This document shows, piece by piece, positions 25,157 through 35,344 of a DNA stretch of 64,000 nucleotides. The notes below the pieces were generated by a model, which worked only from the letters and a program-made list of their open reading frames with translations, was not told where the DNA came from and did no database searches. The DNA is from Flavobacterium sp. Root420 (GTDB taxonomy: Bacteria > Bacteroidota > Bacteroidia > Flavobacteriales > Flavobacteriaceae): the NCBI RefSeq assembly GCF_001427905.1, contig NZ_LMEF01000030.1, positions 278,551 through 342,550 on the forward strand, given 5' to 3'. The stretch's first letter is position 1. Each line of letters starts with the position of its first letter. The translations under genes were made by a program, and so were the position numbers.

Positions 25157-26198
25157 TATAAATAGGTATTTGCAAGCGGATTATATAGTAGTTCAATTTT
25201 GTTTTTTGTTTTAGGCTGAAATTGTTTTTATAAATTAACTTTAACCTTTTCTTGGTATTAGTTAATCCAATTCCACCTTTTGAATTAAGATTTTGTGAAA
25301 TTACAAAATTATTTAGGATTTCAAAATCTAACATTTTATTGTCGATAACTTTACAATTGATCTTAATTTTTAAGTTTCGATTGTTTAAACCGCCATGTTT
25401 AAAAGCGTTCTCGACCAATGAAATAAATATTAAAGGAGGTACAACAATGTCTTCAATATTAGATTCTAAATTGATCGTAACTTCTACATTTTCAAAGCGT
25501 AACTTTTCAATTTCAATATAATTCTGAATATAATCTATTTCTTTTATTAAAGGAACAAATTTGGTTCCTTTTACATCATATAAAACATATTCCATCAAAT
25601 TTGATAATTTAATGATAACATCAGGAACCTTGTTTGAAGACTCTAACGATAAAGCATATAAATTATTTAAAGTATTGAAAAAGAAATGTGGCTGAATCTG
25701 GTTTTCAAGATACTTTAATTTGATTTTGAATTGATTTTCTCTTAACGACCTGTTTCTTTCCCTCTCCCGCAACCATGTTAAAGTCAGATAAACTGAGGAA
25801 GCCATTGCTAAAACATATAATTCCCCAATACAAACGGCCACAATGTGATTGATCTCGAAAGGATGGTATTCACGATTTGCTTCTGGCCAGATATTTTCAG
25901 ATATAATATAATAGGTAAGGGCTGTTTTGAGTAGATAGATCGCAAATAAACTTAATAGTAACGAAAAGGTGTAGGTGATGTATTTCTGTTTCAATACATA
26001 ACGCGGAACTAAAACAAAGAGATTAAAATATACCAAAGGAATGTGCAGCGAAAACTCAACTAAATTTGATTTAAAAGAGTACGGATAGTCATTGAAGTAC
26101 GCACCCCAACGTAAAAAGTTTAAAGTGAAGTAACTGCCCCAAAACCAAAAGTGATTTTGAAGTTTTATGTCAAAGTTTAATTTTTGAATTTCGTTCAA
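25146..26198 (-). CDS. LytS-type sensor histidine kinase
   Basis: The 350-residue inner-membrane kinase has about four transmembrane helices in residues 18-145 and then the His_kinase (PF06580-type) domain with H171 in NQIQPHFFFNTLNNLYAL. A C-terminal ATPase domain carries N (VENAFKHGG) and G (GGIGLTNTKKRL) boxes. There is no large periplasmic sensor, so it probably senses a membrane-embedded or cytoplasmic signal, or a transporter state. It is co-oriented and overlapping with the LytTR regulator and divergent from susC. Confidence 0.9.
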   Translation of the reverse strand: MNEIQKLNFDIKLQNHFWFWGSYFTLNFLRWGAYFNDYPYSFKSNLVEFSLHIPLVYFNLFVLVPRYVLKQKYITYTFSLLLSLFAIYLLKTALTYYIISENIWPEANREYHPFEINHIVAVCIGELYVLAMASSVYLTLTWLRERERNRSLRENQFKIKLKYLENQIQPHFFFNTLNNLYALSLESSNKVPDVIIKLSNLMEYVLYDVKGTKFVPLIKEIDYIQNYIEIEKLRFENVEVTINLESNIEDIVVPPLIFISLVENAFKHGGLNNRNLKIKINCKVIDNKMLDFEILNNFVISQNLNSKGGIGLTNTKKRLKLIYKNNFSLKQKTKLNYYIIRLQIPIYNED

Positions 26199-26324
26199 CT
26201 TAATGATAGGATTAGCTTTTTAACTATTGTTTAATATAATGCAACTTTAAACAATTAGTTGGTAAAACGCAATTCTTTTAAAGAAAAAAGCAAGAAAAAC
26301 TTAAAATAGCTTAATATTTTTAAG

Positions 26325-26338
26325 TGAAAACGTTTTCG
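26325..26338. promoter_or_regulatory. Palindromic operator candidate upstream of susC
   Basis: GAAAACGTTTTC (26326-26337) is a perfect 12-bp palindrome and, with its flanks, fits the TGnAAnCGnTnnCA layout of LacI-family/cre-like operators. It lies about 120 bases before the susC start in the divergent region shared with the kinase gene. No LacI-family gene is in the window. Confidence 0.5.
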
Positions 26339-26460
26339 AAAAACGCATTATTGATTGTTTTGTGTCGTTTGTTTAAAAAATAAAGCTGTTTGTATAATTT
26401 ATTTTTTTTAACAATACCTTAAGAATAATTTTACCTCATAACTAACAAATAAAAATAAAC

Positions 26461-29400
26461 ATGAAAAAAATTTTCTTAATCTTTATGATTGTTTTTACTG
26501 CGCAAGTTTCACTTGCTCAGGTAAAAAGTGTCAAGGGTGTGATTACAGATTCTGACGGGATGCCGTTACCAGGGGCATCTGTTGCAGTACAGGGAGGTCA
26601 AAAAGGTGCTACTACCGATTTTGATGGTTTGTACTCAATTGAAGTACAAAAAGGACAGACATTGGTTTTTAGCTATGTAGGTCTTGAAACTCAAAGTATA
26701 GTTGTAGGTGATGCTGCTACAATTAATGTGAAAATGAATACTGCATCTACTAATGCATTGAATGAAGTTGTAGTAACTTCTTTAGGTATTAAGAAAACAA
26801 GAAAATCTTTGACTTATGCAGCTCAGGAACTTAAAGGAGAAGAGTTAACAAGAGTAAGAGATGCCAACCTTATTAATACTATTGCAGGTAAAATTGCAGG
26901 TGTTGCTGTAACTAAAAGTTCAAGTGGTACCGGAGGGTCTACAAAAGTTGTAATTAGAGGAAATTCATCTGTGTCAAACAACCAGCCTTTATATGTTATT
27001 GATGGTATTCCGTTGTATAATGGTTCTTCAAGCCAACCAAATGATAGTTTTGGTAGTACAGCTACAGGAAACCGTGATGGTGGAGATGTTGTTTCTCTTA
27101 TTAATCCAGATGATTATGAAGGAATGACTGTATTAAAAGGTGCAGCAGCTTCTGTATTATATGGTAGCCAAGGTGCTAATGGGGTAATTTTATTATCTTC
27201 AAAAAAAGCAAAATCAGGTAAACCAGCTCTTACAGCTTCGTCTGTAACAACATTTGAATCAGCAGCTTATTTACCTAAATTTCAAAGCGATTATATTGCT
27301 GCTCCAGGCGCTGACGAATCATGGGGGCCTGCTGGAAAATCTAAAGATCATGTAAAAGACTTTTTTAATGTTGGAACGACACAAATAACTTCTTTAGGAT
27401 ATTCAACTGCAGCTGAAAATTCTTCTACTTCGTTTACTTATTCTAATACTTCCGGAACAGGTATCATGCCAGGAAACAGTATTAAGAAAAATAATTATGG
27501 TATTCGTCAAACAGCTAAATTCTTTGATGATAAACTTCTTTTTGCTGCAAACGCAAATTATACAACTCAGGATATCGTAAACAAACCAGTAAACGGATTT
27601 TACTTCAATCCTTTGACAGGAGTTTATTTGATGCCAAGAGGAAATGATTTTAACTATTATAAAGATAATTATGAAGTTTTTGATCCAAATAGAAACTTAA
27701 TGGCTCAAAACTGGATGACAAACAGAGATATTATGCAAAACCCATATTGGGGTATAAACAGAAATAAATCTGTAGATAAAAATAATTTCTTTAATGGAGC
27801 ATTGTCTTTGACTTATAAAGCTAATAATTGGTTAAGTATTGCAGGAAGATATAGCTATAATAGAGCAGAGAGTGCTTTTGATAAAAAAATATACGCAACA
27901 ACTCAAGGTACAATATCTCACATAAATGGTAGATATTATGTAGAAAATGCAATAAGCACACAACGTTATGCTGATTTAATTGCTACCATTAATACAAAGT
28001 TTAGCGATGATTTTACTTTCAATGCTAACATTGGTACGAGTGTTACTAATACATTAGGTAACCAAAAAACTATTTTGGATTCAGGAATTGGTGGTGGATT
28101 AAAATATGCGAACTGGTTTACATTACAAAACTTCAATAATAATTCAGGAAATTATCAAACGATCGATTCCAGAAAAGAAGTACAATCTGTATTTGCAGCT
28201 ACTACTTTTGGATATAAAGAAATGTTATACTTAGATGTTGCCGCTCGAAATGACTGGTCATCAACATTAGCAAATACATCTAGCCCAAGTTATTTTTATC
28301 CATCTGTAGGTTTAACTGCTATTATTAGTGAAATGACAACGTTACCAGAATGGATTAATTTTGGAAAAGTTCGTGCTACTTACGCAGAAGTTGGTAATGA
28401 CGTATATCCATTTGTTACTACTCCAACTTATTACTATACTCCGGGTGTTACAGATCCAAAGCCAAAAGTTGCTCCAAAAGAAGGAACATCACTGAAACCG
28501 GAATTGAAATCAGAATATGAACTTGGTACGGAATGGAGAATGTTTAATAATAGATTTACATTCGAATTATCTTACTACAATTCAGAAACTAAAAATCAAT
28601 ATTTACAAGTTGTTGCGCCAAAAGGAAATTCTCAAGGAGTTGATTTTTACGGTATCAATGCAGGTAGTATCGAAAATAAAGGTTTTGAAGCAGTGGTAAC
28701 TGCAGGAATTATTAGAGGAGACAAATTCTCATGGGATTCAAGCATTAACTTTTCACAAAACAAGAATAAAGTTAAAGAAATCCCTATTGAGTTGGGAGGT
28801 AGAGTTAATTTAACTGAAGCAGGTGTAAATAGCTACAGATATGCTTTAATTGAAGGAAAACCATTTGGAGTTATTGAAGGTATAAACTTTAAGAAAGATG
28901 CTCAGGGAAGAATGTTGCTGAATGATGACGGAACAATTCAAAAAACTGATTTTGAAGAGGTTGGAAATGCTAATCCTGATTTTATGTTAGGTTTCTCTAA
29001 CTCTTTTAAATTTGGATCTTTCTTCGCTAATGTATTAATTGATGGACGTTTTGGAGGTGAAGTAATGAGTTTGACACAAGCGCAAAATGATTCTTTTGGA
29101 GTGTCTAAAGCTACAGGTGATGCCAGAAATGCTGGTGGTGTTAGTGTAAATGCAGTTAGAGCTAGTGACGGAACAGCAGTTTCGACTATGGATGCTCAAC
29201 TTTACTATACTCAGGTAGGTGGTAGAGCTGGAATCACGGGAGAGTATGTTTACAGCGCAACTAATGTTAGTGTAAGAGAACTTTCTATTGGATATAATTT
29301 CAGCACTAAAAAATTACCATTTATTCAGAATGCAAGCATTTCTTTAATTGCAAGAAACTTATTCTTTATCTACAAAGATGCACCATTTGACCCAAATATT

Positions 29401-29493
29401 GCATTAAGTACAGGCGAAGGTTTACAAGGTGTTGATATTTATGGATTACCATCTACAAGAAGTATCGGTCTTAATTTAAATGTAACATTCTAA
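26461..29493 (+). CDS. SusC-family TonB-dependent outer-membrane transporter (chitin oligomers)
   Basis: The 1010-residue precursor has a signal peptide (MKKIFLIFMIVFTAQVSLAQ). An N-terminal carboxypeptidase-regulatory-like domain (about 22-100) is followed by a plug domain containing KVVIRGNSSVSNNQPLYVIDG and a 22-strand barrel ending with an aromatic-terminated strand (NVTF). SusC proteins import glycan oligomers using TonB energy and a SusD lid. The next gene is its SusD partner (10-base gap), followed by NagB, GH20 and chitinase, which points to chitooligosaccharides. The gene is divergent from the two-component system. Confidence 0.95.
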   Translation: MKKIFLIFMIVFTAQVSLAQVKSVKGVITDSDGMPLPGASVAVQGGQKGATTDFDGLYSIEVQKGQTLVFSYVGLETQSIVVGDAATINVKMNTASTNALNEVVVTSLGIKKTRKSLTYAAQELKGEELTRVRDANLINTIAGKIAGVAVTKSSSGTGGSTKVVIRGNSSVSNNQPLYVIDGIPLYNGSSSQPNDSFGSTATGNRDGGDVVSLINPDDYEGMTVLKGAAASVLYGSQGANGVILLSSKKAKSGKPALTASSVTTFESAAYLPKFQSDYIAAPGADESWGPAGKSKDHVKDFFNVGTTQITSLGYSTAAENSSTSFTYSNTSGTGIMPGNSIKKNNYGIRQTAKFFDDKLLFAANANYTTQDIVNKPVNGFYFNPLTGVYLMPRGNDFNYYKDNYEVFDPNRNLMAQNWMTNRDIMQNPYWGINRNKSVDKNNFFNGALSLTYKANNWLSIAGRYSYNRAESAFDKKIYATTQGTISHINGRYYVENAISTQRYADLIATINTKFSDDFTFNANIGTSVTNTLGNQKTILDSGIGGGLKYANWFTLQNFNNNSGNYQTIDSRKEVQSVFAATTFGYKEMLYLDVAARNDWSSTLANTSSPSYFYPSVGLTAIISEMTTLPEWINFGKVRATYAEVGNDVYPFVTTPTYYYTPGVTDPKPKVAPKEGTSLKPELKSEYELGTEWRMFNNRFTFELSYYNSETKNQYLQVVAPKGNSQGVDFYGINAGSIENKGFEAVVTAGIIRGDKFSWDSSINFSQNKNKVKEIPIELGGRVNLTEAGVNSYRYALIEGKPFGVIEGINFKKDAQGRMLLNDDGTIQKTDFEEVGNANPDFMLGFSNSFKFGSFFANVLIDGRFGGEVMSLTQAQNDSFGVSKATGDARNAGGVSVNAVRASDGTAVSTMDAQLYYTQVGGRAGITGEYVYSATNVSVRELSIGYNFSTKKLPFIQNASISLIARNLFFIYKDAPFDPNIALSTGEGLQGVDIYGLPSTRSIGLNLNVTF

Positions 29494-29503
29494 TTTTAAA
29501 AAC

Positions 29504-31084
29504 ATGAAATTAAATACAATAAAAAAAACAGCTATCTGTATATCATTACTCGCAGCAGTAGGTTGTACAGGTGATTTTGAAGATATTAATACCAATCCAA
29601 ATGGTATTACTCCTGAATTATTTGAGCAGGATTTTAATCATATCAAAGGAGGTTTTGCTCCTATGTTTAATAATATCCAGGTTTTAACACCAGAATGGGT
29701 TTATCAATTACAACAAGGCTTAAATTCTGATATCTGGTCAGGATATATGGCTACACCAACAGGTTTTGCCGGAGGTATCAATAATACAACTTATTCGTTA
29801 GTTGATGGTTGGAATGGATTTATCTGGGATTACGCATACAGTAATGTGATGTTTAATGCCTACGATATTGCCCAAAAATCTAAAGGTAAATACGATCAAT
29901 TCTATGCCCTGTCTTTAATTTTAAAAGTAGAAGGTATGCATAGACTTACAGATACTTTTGGGCCTATTATTTATTCAAAATTTGGAACTACCGCTTCAAC
30001 TATTGAATATGATTCACAGCAGGAAGTTTACACTCAGATGTTTGCTGAATTAGATCTGGCAGTTGCAGAATTAACAAAAAGAGTAGATGCAGGAGAAGCT
30101 TCTTCTTTTGCAACAACTGATATGTCTGCTTACGGTGGAGATTACAAAGCGTGGGTAAAATTTGCAAATACTTTGCGTCTAAGATTAGCAATGCGTGTTG
30201 TTAAAGTTAATCCAACATTGGCAAAAACAGAAGCTGAAAAAGCAGTTGCTCACAAGTTTGGTGTATTTATGACAAATGCTGATTTATTTAAAGTTGTTTC
30301 TCCAGTTTATACTAATCCAATTGCTACAATTAGTGGTGCATGGTTAGATATCCGTATGTCTGCTGACATGGAATCAATTTTAGGAGGATATCAGGATCCT
30401 AGAATGGCTACGTATTTTGATCCATCAGCTCAATTTCCAGGACAGTACAAAGGCGTTCGTACAGGTATTGATATTGCAGCAAAATCAGATCATCAGGATT
30501 TTTCAGGAATTGGAGCTGTTGTCAGATCTAAAGAAATTGTTTTAATGACTACTGCCGAAGCTTATTTTTTACGAGCTGAAGGAGCTTTAAGAGGCTGGAA
30601 CATGAATGGTACTGCTCAGGATTTATATGAAGCCGGAATAAAAGCTTCATTTGAGCAAAGAGGTGCTTCAGGAGCTGCTGCTTATATCGCTGATAATACA
30701 AAAATGGCAAAAGCGTATGTAGATCCTAATTTCCCTGTGAATAATTCGCCTGCTGTAAATAATGTTACTGTTGCGTGGGATGCTGCTGCAACTAATGAAG
30801 TTAAATTGCAAAAGATTATTACTCAAAAATGGATTGCTGGTTTCCCGGAAGGACAAGAAGCTTGGTCTGACTATAGAAGAACAGGTTATCCTAAACTTTT
30901 CCCTGTACTTAAAAACTATAGTGGTGGTACAATTACTACTGAATTTGGTGCACGTAGAATCAATTTTGTTCAATCTGAAAAAGCTGGAAATTCTGGTGGT
31001 GTTGCTACCGGAGTTTCAAAATTGGGTGGTCCTGATAATGGAGGAACCAGAGTTTGGTGGGATGTTAACAAAGCAAACTTCTAA
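29504..31084 (+). CDS. SusD-family surface glycan-binding lipoprotein
   Basis: The 526-residue precursor has a lipobox (LLAAVGC, lipidated Cys about residue 21). The fold is the SusD/RagB TPR-like type, with typical segments DFEDINTNPNG near the start, a RLTDTFGPIIYS region and the C-terminal ITQKWIAGFPEGQEAWSDYRRTGYPKLFPV. It forms the lid over the SusC barrel and presents chitooligosaccharides. It is cotranscribed with susC. A 58-base hairpin follows before nagB, which may set the ratio of SusCD to downstream enzymes. Confidence 0.94.
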   Translation: MKLNTIKKTAICISLLAAVGCTGDFEDINTNPNGITPELFEQDFNHIKGGFAPMFNNIQVLTPEWVYQLQQGLNSDIWSGYMATPTGFAGGINNTTYSLVDGWNGFIWDYAYSNVMFNAYDIAQKSKGKYDQFYALSLILKVEGMHRLTDTFGPIIYSKFGTTASTIEYDSQQEVYTQMFAELDLAVAELTKRVDAGEASSFATTDMSAYGGDYKAWVKFANTLRLRLAMRVVKVNPTLAKTEAEKAVAHKFGVFMTNADLFKVVSPVYTNPIATISGAWLDIRMSADMESILGGYQDPRMATYFDPSAQFPGQYKGVRTGIDIAAKSDHQDFSGIGAVVRSKEIVLMTTAEAYFLRAEGALRGWNMNGTAQDLYEAGIKASFEQRGASGAAAYIADNTKMAKAYVDPNFPVNNSPAVNNVTVAWDAAATNEVKLQKIITQKWIAGFPEGQEAWSDYRRTGYPKLFPVLKNYSGGTITTEFGARRINFVQSEKAGNSGGVATGVSKLGGPDNGGTRVWWDVNKANF

Positions 31085-31111
31085 GAAAACATAAAGATTA
31101 AAAGAATTTTA

Positions 31112-31169
31112 GTTTGGTTTAGTAAATGGTATAAGTAACATTAGTTGCTTATGCCATTTTAAAACCAAC
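31112..31169 (+). promoter_or_regulatory. Long intercistronic hairpin between susD and nagB
   Basis: An almost self-complementary 58-base segment pairs GTTTGGTTTAGTAAATGG with CCATTTTAAAACCAAC and TATAAGTAAC with GTTGCTTATG around a small ATTA loop. No T run follows, so it is more likely an mRNA processing or stability element than a terminator. Confidence 0.65.
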
Positions 31170-31194
31170 TTAATAATTACCAAAAAAGAAAAAA

Positions 31195-33132
31195 ATGAAA
31201 AGTGCTTTAGAAATAAAACCTGATATTAGCTATAAAAGTGCAGGAAAATTTGAAGAAACGCGATTTGAAAAAATCCATAATGAGATCTTCAAAAGTTCTG
31301 CCGAGGCTTCTGTAATTGTAGCGCAGGAAATCGCTCAGTTAATTAGATCTAAACAAGAAAAAAACAAAGCTTGTGTATTAGGTTTAGCAACAGGTTCTTC
31401 TCCTATAAAAGTATATGAGGAATTAGTTAGAATGCACAAAGAAGAAGGACTAAGTTTTAGCAACGTGATCACTTTTAATCTGGATGAATATTATCCGATG
31501 ACAAAAGAGAACAATCAGAGCTATCACTATTTCATGCATCAGCATCTTTTTAATCACATTGATATCAAGCCTGAAAATGTAAATATTCCTGATGGTACTG
31601 TGACGATTGATGAATTAAATCAATACTGTATCGATTACGAAATGAATATTAAGCAAGCCGGCGGCCTTGATTTTCAATTATTAGGTATCGGACGTACAGG
31701 TCACGTAGGTTTCAACGAACCTGGATCTCACATTAACTCTGGTACAAGAATTATTACACTGGATCACATTACAAGAGTAGATGCTTCATCTGACTTTAAT
31801 GGTATTGATAACGTTCCTAAAAGAGCAATTACCATGGGAGTTTCTACGATCATGAGATCTAAAAGGATCGTATTAATGGCGTGGGGACAAAACAAAGCCG
31901 ATATCATCAAAAGAACTATTCAGGGTGATATCAGTTCAGAAGTTCCTGCTACATTTTTACAAAACCATCCCAATGCAACTTTCGTTTTGGACCAGTCTGC
32001 AGCGGTAGAATTAACACGTTTTAAAACACCTTGGTTAGTTGGAGAATGCATCTGGACACAAGAACTAAAAAGCAAAGCGATTGTTTGGTTATGCCAAAAA
32101 ACAAAACAATCTATTTTAAAATTAACAGACAGAGATTATAACAATAACGGAATGTCTGATCTTTTGGCACAGGAAGGTTCTGCTTACGATTTGAACATTA
32201 ATATGTTTAATGTGTTGCAGCATACCATCACAGGATGGCCAGGCGGAAAACCAAACACAGACGATTCTCATCGTCCGGAAAGAGCCAATCCTGCAAAAAA
32301 AAGAGTGATTCTTTTTAGTCCACATCCTGATGATGATGTGATTTCTATGGGAGGAACTTTTTCAAAATTGATAAAACAAGGTCACGATGTACATGTTGTA
32401 TATCAAACCTCCGGAAATATAGCGGTTACTGATGACGAGGCTTTAAAATTTGCTGAAGTTGCCAAAGATTTTATCGGCGAAGCAGGCAGTGGAATAAATT
32501 TCAAATCGGTTATTGAATTTTTGAATAAAAAATCAGAAAACCAGATTGATTCTTTGGAAGTTCGAAAATTAAAAGGACTGATCCGAAGAAGAGAATCTTA
32601 TGCTGCGACAAGATACATCGGTCTAAAAGATGAAAATACCCATTTCCTGGATCTTCCATTTTATGAAACCGGACAGGTGAAGAAAAATCCGCTAGGTCCC
32701 GAAGACATTGCAATTGTAAAAGACATTATCGCCAAAATAAAACCACACCAGGTATTTGCTGCCGGAGATCTTGCCGATCCACACGGAACACATGAAGTTT
32801 GTCTGAATGCCATTTTTGCTGCGATGAAAGAGCTAAAACCGGAAAAATACATGGACGATTGCTGGTTATGGTTATACCGAGGAGCCTGGCACGAATGGGA
32901 TATTCACGAAATTGACATGGCCGTTCCGCTTTCTCCATCAGAAGTATTATTGAAACGTCATGCTATTTTATATCACCAGTCTCAAAAAGACAGGGTTATG
33001 TTTCAAGGAAACGATTCAAGAGAATTTTGGGTTAGGGCAGAAGACCGTAATAAAAATACAGCCATATTATATGATGAATTAGGTCTGGCAGAATACGAAG
33101 CGATTGAAGCCTTTAAACGCTTTGATTACTAA
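31195..33132 (+). CDS. nagB: Glucosamine-6-phosphate deaminase fused to a PIG-L-type domain
   Basis: The 645-residue protein has an N-terminal NagB domain (about 20-290; GLATGSSPIKVYEEL phosphate loop, FNLDEYYPM, LLGIGRTGHVGFNEPGS). It converts glucosamine-6-P to fructose-6-P and ammonia. A C-terminal PIG-L/LmbE deacetylase-like domain (about 370-640) has the zinc motif FSPHPDDDVISMGG and a later histidine in DPHGTHE. PIG-L enzymes deacetylate GlcNAc derivatives, so this one chain may both deacetylate and deaminate, or the second domain may be regulatory. Fusions of this kind occur widely in Bacteroidetes. There is no separate nagA in the window. Confidence 0.93.
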   Translation: MKSALEIKPDISYKSAGKFEETRFEKIHNEIFKSSAEASVIVAQEIAQLIRSKQEKNKACVLGLATGSSPIKVYEELVRMHKEEGLSFSNVITFNLDEYYPMTKENNQSYHYFMHQHLFNHIDIKPENVNIPDGTVTIDELNQYCIDYEMNIKQAGGLDFQLLGIGRTGHVGFNEPGSHINSGTRIITLDHITRVDASSDFNGIDNVPKRAITMGVSTIMRSKRIVLMAWGQNKADIIKRTIQGDISSEVPATFLQNHPNATFVLDQSAAVELTRFKTPWLVGECIWTQELKSKAIVWLCQKTKQSILKLTDRDYNNNGMSDLLAQEGSAYDLNINMFNVLQHTITGWPGGKPNTDDSHRPERANPAKKRVILFSPHPDDDVISMGGTFSKLIKQGHDVHVVYQTSGNIAVTDDEALKFAEVAKDFIGEAGSGINFKSVIEFLNKKSENQIDSLEVRKLKGLIRRRESYAATRYIGLKDENTHFLDLPFYETGQVKKNPLGPEDIAIVKDIIAKIKPHQVFAAGDLADPHGTHEVCLNAIFAAMKELKPEKYMDDCWLWLYRGAWHEWDIHEIDMAVPLSPSEVLLKRHAILYHQSQKDRVMFQGNDSREFWVRAEDRNKNTAILYDELGLAEYEAIEAFKRFDY

Positions 33133-33277
33133 AACTAGTTTAAGATTCGATTAGCGAATCAAATTTCAAAATTCAGTTTGATTTTATAATGAAAGTGAGG
33201 TTCAATAGAAGTCATTCTGAGTTTTGTTTCTTTTATCTTTTTGTTATCCCTGGATAGCATCTTTCAAACACAATAAA

Positions 33278-35344
33278 ATGAAATATTTATTAGTCCTACT
33301 ATTAGCGGGTTTAACTTCTAGTGCTCAAATTCAAAAAGAGCAATTAAATCTTATGCCCTGGCCTCAAAGTGTTGCTTTAAGCGAAGGAAATTTTACTTTA
33401 ACCAAAAATTTTAAAGTAAATATTACCGGAAATCCCAATCCAAGAATTTTTGGTGGTGTGACCCGTTTTTTACGACGATTAGATGGTAGAGCAGGTATTT
33501 TTTTCGAACAGGGTTTTATTACAAAGCTAAATGAAGTTCCAACAGCAGAACTTCAGATTAACTGTACTAAAAGCGGAAAAATTGGTTTGTACGAGGATGA
33601 AAGTTATCATTTAGACATCAAACAAAATAATATTACAATTAATGCAACAAGCGATTTAGGAGCGTTACATGGTCTTGAAACGTTATTGCAGCTGTTGCAA
33701 AATAATAATAACTCATTTTATTTTCCAAACGCACAAATTTCAGATTTTCCAAGATTTACCTGGAGAGGTTTGATGATAGATGCTTCAAGACATTTTCAGC
33801 CGGTAGACGTTATCAAAAGAAATATTGATGGATTGGCTGCAATGAAAATGAATGTTTTTCACTGGCATTTAGTAGACGATCAGGGTTGGAGAATTGAGAT
33901 GAAAAAACATCCAAAACTAATTGAATTAGCTTCGGATGGAATGTATTACACACAAGAGGAAATTAAAAATATCGTAAAATATGCTGATGAGCGCGGTATT
34001 TTGATAGTTCCGGAAATAGATGTTCCGGGTCACGGATCTGCAATACTTACGGCTTACCCGGAAATTGGTAGCAAAGTGATTACGCTGACTGGTGGAACTT
34101 CAGAAAAAAACATACAAGGTACAGCAATCGCTACCTATGGAATTGAAAGAAATGCTGGTATTTTTTCGCCAACATTAGATCCTTCAAATCCTAAAACATA
34201 CCAATTATTAAGTGAGCTTTTTGATGAAGTTTGTCCGTTATTTCCAGGAGCTTATTTTCATATCGGGGGAGATGAAAATGAAGGGAAAGACTGGGATGCA
34301 AATCCGAAAATCCAGGCGTTCAAAAAGAAAAACAACTTAGCTACTAACCACGAATTGCAAACTTATTTTACCATGCAATTAGTGCCGATGCTTAAAAAGC
34401 ATGGTAAACAATTGATGGGCTGGGAAGAAATTTTGACAAAAAACATGTCAAAAGAGGCTATTATTCATTCGTGGAGAGGACCGAATGAAGGTGTTGTGGC
34501 TGGTCAATCATTAGTTGATGCCGTAAAAAAAGGATACAAAACAGTATTGTCAAATGGATTTTATATTGATTTGATGTATCCGGTTGAGAGTCATTATTTA
34601 AATGACCCAATGCCAAAAGGCGCTGACTTATCAACAGAAGAAAGAGCCAGAATCTTAGGAGGTGAAGCCACTATGTGGACAGAGCTTGCAACACCGACAA
34701 CAATAGATTCAAGAGTCTGGCCAAGAACAGCTGCAATTGCAGAACGACTTTGGTCGGCAGAAAATATTACAGATGTCGCAAATATGCGTAAACGTCTTGA
34801 TGCAATTTCATTTAGACTGGAAGAATTAGGACTGACACATATTCGTAATAAAGAAGTAATCTTAAGAAACGTTGCAAACAATCAAAATACACAAGCATTA
34901 AATGAATTTACAAATGTTTGCGAACCATTAAAAGGATATAAACGTAATAAAGGCGGAACAGAATACCAAATGTATTCTCCATTCACATTGTTTGCAGATG
35001 CCTGCACACCTGATGCGAAAGACTCTTTAGCTTTTGATGCGGCAGTTACACAATATTTAGCAAACAAATCGCCTGAAAATAAAGCAAAAGTGATTGCATT
35101 TTTCAACAAATGGATTGCTATGAATAAAGGATTAATTGAACTGAGTGCTACTGCACCTTTAGTACAGCCAATTTTGCCTTTGTCTAAAAAGTTAACCGAT
35201 GCATCGCAGGAATTGTTACTTGTTTTAGAGAATAAATCAACATTAAAAAATGATGATTTAAAAAATTTAATAGAGCAATGTAATAGCAAAGATCACGCAG
35301 ATGTTGAATTATCAGTATACGAAAGTCTTAAAAAATTAATTTGA
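33278..35344 (+). CDS. GH20 beta-N-acetylhexosaminidase
   Basis: The 688-residue precursor starts at 33278 (MKYLLVLLLAGLTSSAQIQ), which gives a clean signal peptide. The frame from 33224 adds 18 residues that fit no signal sequence. An N-terminal GH20b domain is followed by the catalytic barrel (about 160-510), with KMNVFHWHLVDDQGWR and the D332-E333 pair in HIGGDENEGKDW that drives substrate-assisted hydrolysis. It should cut chitobiose and chitooligomers to GlcNAc, probably in the periplasm. There is no lipobox or type IX C-terminal signal. The C-terminal 150 residues form a helical extension. Confidence 0.93.
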   Translation: MKYLLVLLLAGLTSSAQIQKEQLNLMPWPQSVALSEGNFTLTKNFKVNITGNPNPRIFGGVTRFLRRLDGRAGIFFEQGFITKLNEVPTAELQINCTKSGKIGLYEDESYHLDIKQNNITINATSDLGALHGLETLLQLLQNNNNSFYFPNAQISDFPRFTWRGLMIDASRHFQPVDVIKRNIDGLAAMKMNVFHWHLVDDQGWRIEMKKHPKLIELASDGMYYTQEEIKNIVKYADERGILIVPEIDVPGHGSAILTAYPEIGSKVITLTGGTSEKNIQGTAIATYGIERNAGIFSPTLDPSNPKTYQLLSELFDEVCPLFPGAYFHIGGDENEGKDWDANPKIQAFKKKNNLATNHELQTYFTMQLVPMLKKHGKQLMGWEEILTKNMSKEAIIHSWRGPNEGVVAGQSLVDAVKKGYKTVLSNGFYIDLMYPVESHYLNDPMPKGADLSTEERARILGGEATMWTELATPTTIDSRVWPRTAAIAERLWSAENITDVANMRKRLDAISFRLEELGLTHIRNKEVILRNVANNQNTQALNEFTNVCEPLKGYKRNKGGTEYQMYSPFTLFADACTPDAKDSLAFDAAVTQYLANKSPENKAKVIAFFNKWIAMNKGLIELSATAPLVQPILPLSKKLTDASQELLLVLENKSTLKNDDLKNLIEQCNSKDHADVELSVYESLKKLI

